From Datura wrightii (Eukaryota; Streptophyta; Magnoliopsida; Solanales; Solanaceae): a DNA stretch of 64,000 nucleotides. Below the pieces are notes generated by a model. It was not told where the DNA came from and ran no database searches. It saw only the letters and a program-made list of their open reading frames with translations. Where the stretch lies: contig JASDFA010000002.1 in assembly GCA_035772735.1 (NCBI GenBank), positions 8,184,001-8,248,000 on the forward strand. Direction: 5' to 3'. This document shows positions 54,647 through 64,000 of this stretch, in pieces. The first letter of the stretch is position 1; each line of letters begins with the position of its first letter. The position numbers and the translations under genes were made by a program.

Positions 54647-57600
54647 TGTCACAACCTGAGAAGGGACCCGGATTGTAGACACGAGACAAGGGACACCGAG
54701 AGACCCCAAGTCAACCCATGGCATAAGCATTCACTATCTCATTCAATAAACATGAAGAAAATATAAATATAAATTCAACGGAAGTCTAACTTAACATAAC
54801 AACAGAATGAACATCTGAAGTTGAATACATGTCTAAGTTTGATAAGCCTCTAATCTGGACGAGATGATGGGACAACACCCCCCAACTAGCTCAGAAATAC
54901 TGAAACTGAAAATACGCTCAAGATAACTGACACTCTAGTCCTCGGAAGATGAGGAATCACCAAAACAGGCAGATGCTAAATCGAATACATGGTCGTGCAT
55001 GGCTTTAGAACATCATGACTAAATCGAATGACTCAAAGCTATATCGTAAAATTTATATCAAAAGCTAAACAATGAGTTAAACCTTACTTTTCAAACATGC
55101 ATGCATAAGATATTCATCATGAGTAATGGGTATACAAACTCGAATGATATAGACAATGGGAGACTCGACACTTAACCGACATACCACGATAGAGCTTACG
55201 TGGTCCCAACAATTACACTCAAGTGGGAAGAGCCGTCCATAACCTTGTCAGGGCTATGGAAGATACCATTATATCGATATCAAGCTCAAAGGGGCCAATC
55301 GGGCCGGGGATAGCTCACAAGGGAGGTCCCAATAATATTATAGAATCAACCTACGTTGGCGCGTAGGTCTGAGGCATAGGGTAGTATGCGTAGGACACTT
55401 CAAACCTATTGCTCTGATACCAAGTTTGTCACAACCTTAGAGGGGACCGGATCGTAGACAAGGGGCAACGGACCCCGAGAGACCCCAGGTCAACCCATGG
55501 CATACGCATTCACTATCTCACTCAATAAACATGAAGGAAATATAAATATAAATTCAGCATAAGTCTAACTTAACATAACAACAGAGTGAATATTTGAAGC
55601 TGAATACATTTCTAAGTTTAATAAGCCTCTAATCTAGACGAGCTGATGGAACAACACCCCCCAACTAGCTTTGAAATACTGAAAATGAAAATACGCTCAA
55701 GATAACTAAAAGTCTAGTCCTCAGAAAATGAGGATTCACCTAAACAGGCAGGTGCTAGCTCTGATAAGCGGCTGCGAACAGGGCTGAACCTGAGAATCGG
55801 ATCCTGCATCATGAAATGATACAACATAGAAAGTATACGGTCAATACGTGGAATGTACTGAGTATGCAAGGTAAGTAAAACCGGTTGAGCAATAATAGCC
55901 TTTTAAAACAAGTCATACATATATAATAGCCTTTAAGGATAAGAAGGATCACAAGAATTCATCATGTGATCATTCTTACTTAATACATGGTCGTGTATGG
56001 CTTTGAAACATCATGAATAAATAGAATGACTCAAATCTAAATCATAACATTTATATCAAAAGCTGAATAATGAGTCAAACCTTACTTTTCAAATATGCAT
56101 GCATATGATATTCATCATGAGTAATGGGTATGCAAACTCGAATGATATAGACAGTGGGAGACTCGTCACTTAACCGACATACTGCGATAGAGCTTATGTG
56201 GTTCTGACTATTACACTTAAGTGGGAAGATCCTTCCATAACCTTGCTAGGGCTACGGACGATACCATGATATCGATATCAAGCTCAAAGGGGCCAATCGG
56301 GCCGGGGATAGCTCACAAGGGAGGTCCCAATAATATAATGGAATAAACCTACGTTGGCGTGTAATTCTGAGGCATAGGGTAGTATAAATACGAAGCTCAA
56401 CATGAAATCATGCATAAATTCAACATCGTATGAAATGAATCTCAACATTGTCTATCGACAAAGCTCATTATGAAATCATGCATGCATTAGACATCATATA
56501 ATTATGAAGCTCAACATGTCATCTCGACAAAGCTTAGAATAGAATCATGCTTAACTCAACATCATCTGAAATGAAGCTTAATGATGACATACATATCAAT
56601 TATGAATTCATGCACATAAGAATCTTTACTACGACACATACCACAAGCTCAAGAATAGTGGGAGACTTTTCTCCAAAATCATGTGGTAAGGCTACTTTAG
56701 ATATATCACTTCATTATCATCAACATAGGAATCTTGCCATAACCTTATCACGCTTGAACCCATTTAAATCATTTAAAAATATTATAATTTGGGATATTTC
56801 ACTCCAACACAAAATGATACAGTCAATTCTCAAAAATCGTCATTTATACTCAACATTGAGCACTACCCAAAGCTTCACTTTACATAGGTCCATTTAATCT
56901 TCTTTGCAAACATCATCAAAATCATGGGTAAGGTTGAAAACATGTTTTTTATCATCTACTCCATCATCATCACATTATATTAGGAACTCCCCACACATGG
57001 GCATTTTAGATTCAATTTTTAGAAAACAATTTTGTAGAAATAATTAAGTTAGAATCCGCCCAAGCTCGATAAATCATCAATATCAACTTATTTAATCATA
57101 CCCATGAGTAGAAATATAAGAATCATGCAATTGAATGAAAAACCATACTTGATCATCACAAACTAATCACAAATTGATAGGGACTGGGCATGGGTGTGGA
57201 AGAAAGCACCCATTCATAGCTTTACATACCTGGGATTGAAGAATCTTAACTCCTCCTAATTACCCAGCTGAGATTTCCTTTGAAAACCTTGAATTCTCCT
57301 CTCTTTCTTCCCTTCAATCTCTCACCCTTGCATGCATGAAGAAAATGGCCTAAATAGGTCTTTCTCAGCTTATAACCCACTATTACGAGCTTAAAACGAC
57401 GTAGTATAGGCCCTTAGAACTTAGGAATTACGGAAAAGCCCTTTCTGAAATTGCTAAGAATAACTATCAGGGGGTCCTAACAGATGACCTGATGATTCGT
57501 TACTAAGGCTCACGGTCCATTGGTTCACCCGTTAAGTGCACTTCCTCATCATTTATGAAAACTCCACTGGCTTGGTAACGGCCCACCTAATGGGTGATTA

Positions 57601-57898
57601 GGACTGACGACGAGTCGTTGGGTGCCATCTGTCAAGTACAATGGATAAGATTCATTGTCCTTCTCTAAGACCACCCCACGACTGACATGACGACTCATGA
57701 TGACTGACCACGAGTCGTTACATCCCCCGTGAGGACCTTGAGTCCTCCATCATCCCAAGCCTTCCCCACGAGTCACCTGGCGACTCGTTAGGCCTCCTCA
57801 CGAGTTGTTAAGTGACCCATTCTACAATTGCTACAACATTTTCCAATTTTTTCCTGATTCACTTTCGGGTCCAATTCTTGAATTCCCGAGGTATAACA
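54647..57898 (-). mobile_element. Collapsed Tekay element: partial LTR, primer site, full LTR
   Basis: Two LTR starts are present: TGTCACAACCTGAG at 54647 and TGTCACAACCTTAG at 55429. Between them, 55391-55428 is the short internal stretch next to the 5' LTR with the primer site (GCTCTGATACCAAG). So an LTR truncated at about 55380 is joined directly to the primer-site end of the internal region, with all genes gone. The outer right end is GAGGTATAACA at 57898. Flanks ATGTT (54642-54646) and ATGCT (57899-57903) fit a TSD with one mutation, and the host LTR F reads through once the remnant is removed. Confidence 0.72.
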
Positions 57899-57936
57899 AT
57901 GCTCTGGTCGTGACAAGGAACTTTTGGGGTGTTACA
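57899..57936. repeat. End of LTR F and an older LTR end
   Basis: 57899-57915 (ATGCTCTGGTCGTGACA) completes LTR F. 57920-57936 (CTTTTGGGGTGTTACA and flank) looks like the end of yet another Tekay-type LTR in minus orientation, left as a stub between F and the Tat/Ogre fragment. Confidence 0.45.
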
Positions 57937-59028
57937 ATATTAAAGATGAATTCACTAAACAAATTAAAGCCAGTATCGTTGAAATGACTAAGTATCTCAT
58001 ACGGTTGTCCAGTATAGTTTCAGTGTAGAAGAAGGATGACAAGATCAAAATATATGTGGATTATAGGGTTCTTAACAAGGCTAACACAAAAGTAATTTCC
58101 CATTTTCAAATATCCACGTCCTTATTGAAAATTGTGCTAAGCATGAGATACAATCAGATGTGCACTATTTTGCAAAGTATCATTAAATTTGGATGGATGA
58201 AGAATATGCATAGAAAATGCCTGGCATCATACTATGGGGAGTTTATCACTGCTGGGCGTTGCCATTTGGCCTTAAGAATGATGGTCCCACTTATATGAAA
58301 GCCATGACAGTCTTTTTTCATAACATGATTCACATGGAAATTAGAGTGTATGTAGATGATTTCATCATAAAATCCCATAAAAGTTTGGATGATTCGGCTC
58401 ACCTGAAGAAATTCTTCGATAGGCTGCATAAATATGATTTTAATTTGAATCATTCCAAGTATGTATTTGGTGTACTATCCGAAAAGTTACTAGGTTTCAT
58501 AGTCAGCTGAGGAAGCATTGAGCTTGATCCCTTTCAGATCAAGACAATTCAAGAGTTACCTCCTCCAATGACTAAGAAACAAAGTAATGAGTTTTTGGGA
58601 AGATTGAAATACATTAGTCAATTTGTAGCTCAATCAACAGCGATTGATGAACCCATTTTTAGGTTGCTAAAGAAGGACATACTGATAAAGTGTAACAAAG
58701 AATATCAAAAAGCTTTTGACACTATAAAACATTATCTATCTAATCCTCTAGTGTTGGTACCACCACAAGAGGGAAGCCCATTGTTGCTTTATCTTTCTAT
58801 CTCAGATAATGCATTTGGGTGTGTGATGGGGAAACATTATGAGAATGGAAGCAAAGAATGGGTAATCTACTATTTAAGAAAGAATGTTACATCCTATGAG
58901 GCTCACTATACCCTTTTGGAAAGAACCTATTGTGCTTTGAATTGGGTCACCCAAAAGATATGACATTACATGTTGGACTATACTACCATCTCATTTTCAT
59001 AGGTTATGACATTACTTTTTGGACAATA
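57937..59028 (+). pseudogene. Tat/Ogre-type Ty3/gypsy RT-RNase H fragment
   Basis: In plus orientation: IYVDYRVLNKANTK near 58050, PFGLKNDGPTYMKAM and the catalytic box VYVDDFIIKSH (58217-58510), KLLGFIVS, then NEFLGRLKYISQF and EPIFRLLKKDI (58568-58963). RNase H similarity follows, with YLSISDNAFGCVMG and YTLLERTYCALNWVT, ending near 59000 with YMLDYTT. The YVDD/GFIVS combination marks the Tat/Ogre branch rather than Tekay or Athila. Stops and frameshifts are present. It is cut on the right by Tekay E; no LTR, gag or integrase of this element is in the window. Confidence 0.8.
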
Positions 59029-61585
59029 TGTAACACCCTAAAACATTCCTAGACCAGACTTAGACATTTCAAGAAAATTCAGCATAAAAACCAGAAAAAA
59101 AAATTTCCCAGAACAACTGGGACAATGAGTCATGGTCAACTCCAATGACTCATTGTGTCAGTCGTGGTGAGCAGGTCGTGGTCTCTTGGGAACCAACGAG
59201 ACAAGGAATGAAGTGAGAACAAAAGAGTCATCCTTTCAGTCGGGGTTTCCCCCAACTCAAAAATATTTCTGAGGACCCCACGACTCAATCAACGAGTCAT
59301 TGTTAGAAATAACGACCCATTGTGAGAGTGTCGAGTGAAATATCTGAAACCCCCTTCCAGTGAAGATGAGAGGAAACAATGAATCATCGTTTCCCACAAT
59401 GAGTCATTTTCAGTAATTGTTCTGTGAACTTAGACCTTTTAAAAAACCTCTCTAGTGAACCTAACGACTGGACACGATGACCCGTTGATCCAACCAACGA
59501 GTCGTTGTGTCACCCGTTGCTTAGCTTTCTAGTTTCCCTTGTCTAGTGGCTAGGGGAGGAAAAAATGACCCGTTGGATCATCTGATGATTCATGGTAAGC
59601 CCTATTTCTAGATCCAGTGCCTTCTTATCCCAGGTAGTGGAACCAACGAGAGGTCCCAACTAATCGTGGTCTCAACCAACTACTAATTGAGTGACCCGTT
59701 GGGACGCTGTTGGCCAGATTTCAAATTTAACTCCCAGGGTTACTTTTGTAATTTCCAACCTACTTAGTCCCTAAACTATGTCATTTTTGGTTTAATAAGG
59801 GGTTTTAGAGGGGGAAATAAATGGTTCCTCTCATTTTTCTCATCTCTTCAACAATTCAGCGTAAAGTTTCTTTCAAAAAGGCTCAGAGCAAAAGTTGGGA
59901 AGATCAATCCTTCTCAGATTTTTCAAGGAATTCTCTCAAGGTTTTCCATCACCAGGTATGTGGGAATTCAACAAGGGAATAGTTCTTCCCATATGTCTCC
60001 ATTAATCTTCCTTATTTTTTATCAGTTCTAGCCCTGACACTTTCAAATGTGAAGAAATTACATGTTAAACTTCATTTAATTCACGTGGAATATTTTTTAC
60101 ATTAACTGTAGATATTTTTCCACCAATTTGTTACTATGTTGTTGCTTGTCCCTGTAAAGTGAAATCTAACCTTAGTTTTTGAATGTAGAAAAACTAGAAA
60201 CGTGCATAAGTGATTAAATATTGAAATTTTCTAGATTTCATCAGTATTGGGGAACTCCCATTTGGTTAATTTTTATTGAAATCTCAGTAGATTTATGACA
60301 GTTTAGTTTCAGTCAAAATGTTAGAATACTTAGTGTTAGTCAGAAACGTCAGCTGATCAGTTTGACTATAGAAATTTCTGAGGTGTCAATACTGCCTCCC
60401 AGTTATCAGAATTAGACCTAGTATCAGTTTTTTTGTTGTTCATTAGGTGCTCATGACACTTTTAGATAAGAATCTCTAACCAGCCTTAGGAGCCCAGCTT
60501 CAAATTATAGTTTATTCTTTAGACGACTACGACGCTTTCAGATAAGCAGCTCTGACCAGTCTTATAACTCAGTTACAGAATCCGGTCTAATAAGACTCTT
60601 AGAGTGCTTCCAGAAAGGTATTCCTGACTAGTCTTGGGCCCCAGTTTTGAGCTATAAGCTTAGTAGTTAGTCTAGGACTATCTAGTGGGAGTAGGACTTA
60701 GCACCGAGCGGACCAGGGTTTTAGAGAACCTAGGTTCCCAAAACTACGTTGCCACTATAGGTTATATTAATTGGTCTCGTGGATCCAGACTTGTGATCAC
60801 CCAGGTCATGCCTCCATATCTAGGCAAGGTATATTGGGTCGTATCGTTGGGTGTGTACATCGGAGTCCACTTCTTTCACACATGGTTATATGTTGGTTAT
60901 AGACTCTCCCACTAGTCAGCTCAGCTCAGTCTCAGATTAGTCAATTTAGTTTCAGTTTTCTCAGTTTAGCACATTTAATTTAGACTCAGAAATCTTAGAT
61001 TTAGGGCATGTCTTTGACCATCAGACAGGGTCATCTTGACCATCTCAGTCTTTTCAGTTATTTTAGTTCAGTATATTAGTCTGTCATTGTGTGTCATTAC
61101 AATTCGGTTATTTATTCAATTGTGTTATATTTTCTCCCACTTACTAAGTACATTCAAAGTATTGTCGGATACCTTTTATGTTGTATCATTTTATGATACA
61201 GCCACAGATTCTCAGACTCAGCGTCGATAGTAGATTTACCCTAGTGATATCAGTAGCAGCAGTGGTGAGTTCGCATCTTTCGAGGATGATATTTGTTTTG
61301 TTTCAGTTCATTTTCTTTCATTCAGACTTTAGAGTTAGTTGGGGACTTGTCCCAGCAACTCATCATTAGTAGATGGCTTTCAGAAAAAATTCCAGATGTT
61401 CAGTATTATTGTTCTTAAGGTGTATGAACTTATTAAATCAGCTTTTCTTAAATGATTTCATTATTTAAAGCTTCCTCTATGTTTTACTCAGAATTACCAC
61501 TGTTATGATAGACCATGGGTTTACTTGATTTATTTGTGATCCTAAGTACCGTGTCTCGTCCAGGTTATAGACTCAGGGCATGGCA
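59029..61585 (+). repeat. 5' LTR of Tekay E
   Basis: 2557 bp, TGTAACACCCTAAAAC to GGGCATGGCA. 59100-59710 has the CG-rich block with AACGAGTCATTGT/ACGACCCGTTG motifs in both orientations. Later landmarks match other Tekay LTRs (ACTTACTAAGTACATTCAAAGTA near 61140, GACTTGTCCCAGCAACTCATC at 61345). The leader-like ORFs at 60685-61369 are not recognised. Confidence 0.82.
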
Positions 61586-61589
61586 AACT

Positions 61590-61601
61590 TGGTATCAGGG
61601 C
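61590..61601 (+). other. Primer binding site, tRNA-iMet type (Tekay E)
   Basis: TGGTATCAGGGC, 4 nt after the LTR; one mismatch from the usual TGGTATCAGAGC. Confidence 0.82.
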
Positions 61602-61804
61602 ACTAGGTTTAGAGTATCCTCAGATGTTTGAAAGTTGCATTGAATAGAGTCCCTTTCATGGGTGTTAAGAGCGCCACACTTATGACGGGGAGGATAAGAG
61701 ATGTTATTAGGAAAACTCCCTTTTGTTCATACTCTTTATTGTGCGTTGAAATTCAATTCCAAAATTGTTCTCCTAGCTCATGCTCTGTTTTGTTTCAGTG
61801 AATT

Positions 61805-62645
61805 ATGCCTCCACGATCTAGTAACAGAAGAAGGGCTAGTAACGCTAACCAACCTACCCTACCAGCTCTAGAAACCCCTCAGGAAAACTTAGTGTCTACG
61901 GCAGAGTTCAGGGCGGCTATCCAGCTGCTCGCTCAGACAGTTACCAACCAGGTGAACCAGCAGGAGGTTTTGATCAACAATAATGGGTCCGCAGTAGCTT
62001 CCCGAGTGCGGGACTTCACTCGGATGAACCCTCCAGGTTTCCATGGGTCTATGGTGGGAGAGGACCCACAGAAGTTCATGGATGAGATTAGAAAGATCAC
62101 CCTGATTATGGGTGTCGGTTTCCTCGAAGAGTGCTGACTTGGCTACCTACCAACTGAAAGGGGTAACCCAGAACTGGTATCAGCAATAGAAAGATAGGAG
62201 GCCAACAGGAGTAGGACTGGTGGAATAGGAGAAGTTTGGTACAGCCTTCCCAGATAGATTCTTCCTTCGGGGGCTTAGGGAGGCGAAAGTGGCGGAGTTC
62301 ATGAATCTAAATAAGTAAACAGGACAGTAGAAGAATATGCACTGGAGTACACCAAGTTGTCTAAATATGACCCAGAGATGGTTGCCGAGTCAAGGGCTCG
62401 CATGCTGAAGTTTGTTAATGGAGTTTCAAATTTGGTCCTTAAGGAGTGCAGGACTGCAATTCTTATCAAGGACATCGATCTCTCCAACCTTATAGTTCAT
62501 GCCCAGCAAACTTAAATAGAAAAATTGAAAGATCTAGAGCAAGAGAACAAACAGGCGAGAACCGTCCATTCAGATTATGGCCATCAAAGATCTGGCAGTA
62601 GTAGCCGCCCACAATAGCAGTAACAGTAGCAGTAGAGGGCTACAA
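61805..62645 (+). pseudogene. Tekay E gag, broken
   Basis: Starts MPPRSSNRRRASNANQ at 61805. The first 110 codons are open: EFRAAIQLLAQTVTNQVNQ, RVRDFTRMNPPGFHG, GEDPQKFMDEI. An extra base near 62120 shifts the frame; it continues as SADLATYQLKGV, with TAG stops where Trp is expected near 62188 and 62230, then TAFPDRFFLRGLREAKVAEF. A further shift leads to VEEYALEYTKLSKYDPEMV and LIVHAQQT, and a Ser/Arg/Gln-rich tail before LTR D at 62646. Two stops are consistent with G-to-A changes in TGG codons. Confidence 0.85.
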
Positions 62646-64000
62646 TGATCTTGGGCAAAATAGCATGTCCAAGTGATGCTTTGTAACTTAGTTTTGTCTT
62701 GTTTATCGACTTAATTATATACATCCTCATGTAATTTTATGTAAATGTGAATATATACACTAACCAACATGATTAGTTCTTGTTTTTGTAGGTTTAAAAT
62801 TAATTTGAGGAACTAATCCATGAGTTGGTGAAGTGGAGGCATGGAATCGGAAGTAAAACGCGAACATCGGCAAGGAGGATGCGCAAAACAGCCCACCTAT
62901 GCGTTGTCAATGTGCCACGGCAGGCAGGCTCCACGACCATGGCATGCCACAGCCTCAAACGCACTGCACAAGCAGCGTTACACACTGCCAATGCAGACAG
63001 CTGCTGCTTGGCGACTGTTTTGATTTCCGGATTGCCTACGCGATGCCTCTGTGTCATGGAGGCATATTGGCATGATAACCTCCATGACACGGAGCCATTC
63101 CATGACAGGCATAATTTTGTACAATTCTCATTTACTATAAATAGGTCCCTTAGCTCCTAAATCATTTAGTCATGATTTATTTCTGAAAAACTGCCAAGGA
63201 GTGAAGGGAGAAGTGGGAGAACTCACCTAGGGTTCATCAATTTCATCTTCTCTTCTACCTATTCTTGTCAGTACGTTACTTTAATTATGTTTTCTAGTAA
63301 TTGTATGAACTTGAGTGGCTAAAACCCTTCCTATAGGGTTGAGGCCACATGGTATGATTGTGAATACATGATTTTTTTTTTGGTTTTAAGTTATTAATTG
63401 TTGTTTTGTCTTACATTCTTAATTATGGTTGTTTTATGATTGATCACCAAGAAAACACACATGTTACACCTAGGCAAAAGCTTGAGAAAGAAAACCTACG
63501 AAAGAACATGAGAATGTAGGGAGCAAGTTCATATCTTTTGATATGATTCGCGGTTAGGCTAAGAAATTATACCTAATTTGCCTTGCTTGGTTGATAAAAC
63601 AGGATGATAACATGAAACAACTTAGAAATCTCACTCCACCACTCATAGAAGTAGTTGTGAAGCTAAGTTGAGTTGAATAATTAGAGGTACGAAATTCCCT
63701 AATCAAAAGCATAAGTTGAATGATTAGAGGTACGAAAGTCCCTAATCAAAAGCATAAATCCCGTAAACCACATCCACGTAATTGAATTGCGCACGAACTA
63801 AAATGTCACATCACCACTCAACGATGTAGTTGTGAGGGTTAGTTTGTCGTGTTTAGAGGCTCGAAAGACCATGAACATGCAATTTCAATTATGTGAGACG
63901 ACAATTGTTAATTCCATACTTAAACCATTACAAAGCGTAGTATCGCATGATTATCCAGCCTTAGCTCTAATTGCTTCTTGAATTATTTCAGAGTATTTCT
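62646..64000 (+). repeat. Athila LTR D, partial at window end
   Basis: Starts TGATCTTGGGCA inside gag of Tekay E, preceded by TACAA (62641-62645), the expected TSD. It shares the terminal hairpin, the ACTAACCAACATGATTAG block (62759) and the promoter layout with Athila C, but is clearly diverged. A G+C-rich block (62880-63110) includes CTCTGTGTCATGGAGG and CCTCCATGACACGGAG. The TATA box is at 63136-63143. A tandem duplication of about 50 bp (AGTTGAATRATTAGAGGTACGAAA...) lies at 63668-63755. Whether a whole element or a solo LTR follows is not visible. Confidence 0.82.
63136..63143 (+). promoter_or_regulatory. TATA box of LTR D
   Basis: TATAAATA at the position equivalent to 42875 in Athila C, just after the palindromic block. 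Confidence 0.65.

Larger units (their letters stand above)
59029..62645 (+). mobile_element. Tekay/Del element E, left part
   Basis: Plus-strand element beginning TGTAACACCC, with LTR, tRNA-iMet primer site and gag. It is broken at 62646 by Athila LTR D; pol and the other LTR lie beyond the window. It sits inside the Tat/Ogre fragment; the expected TSD is CAATA (59024-59028). Confidence 0.82.

Overview
This window looks like heterochromatic plant DNA, most probably from a Solanaceae genome such as pepper. That assignment is an inference from the families present: large chromodomain Ty3/gypsy elements of Tekay/Del type, Athila-type elements with tRNA-Asp-like primer sites, and a CACTA transposon with CACTACAAAAA ends. 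I see no host gene, tRNA or rRNA. Nearly every base can be assigned to transposons inserted into one another, and seven insertions are dated relative to each other by target-site duplications (TSDs) that can be read directly.

Left nest (1-38849). The oldest readable layer is a Tekay-type LTR (F, from 38516). It holds an Athila-like LTR (G, 37495-38515), which is cut by another Tekay LTR (H, 36647-37494), which is cut by a minus-strand Athila element B (17396-36646). B is interrupted twice. A CACTA transposon (20401-29697, TSD CCT) splits its third ORF, and that CACTA holds a solo Athila LTR in its transposase gene (24650-26082, TSD GTAAT). A second Athila element A (1-17395) lies at B's 3' end. 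A is itself broken by a full Tekay element (3962-13224, TSD ACACT) and by a 2.3 kb solo LTR (14004-16322, TSD ATAAG).

Right nest (38516-64000). LTR F continues at 53491. It was entered by a LINE on the minus strand (38850-53490), and the LINE was later split by a young plus-strand Athila element C (42367-52172, TSD TAAGC, two 1418 bp LTRs about 98% identical by eye). A collapsed Tekay remnant (54647-57898) sits near the end of F. A Tat/Ogre reverse transcriptase fragment follows (57937-59028), then a plus-strand Tekay element E (59029 onward) whose gag is interrupted by an Athila LTR D (62646 to the window end).

The most interesting object is Athila C. It has lost reverse transcriptase, RNase H and integrase but keeps an uninterrupted 406-codon third ORF (the putative plant transposon protein family). 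This ORF appears to have its own promoter, leader and 5'UTR intron, and the same layout is recognisable in the diverged element B. Two kinds of base-paired structure recur in the Athila elements: a hairpin beginning 5-6 nt inside the LTR, and a post-pol hairpin with an invariant AGGCAA loop and compensated stem changes. I could run no searches; family names rest on motif and layout recognition.
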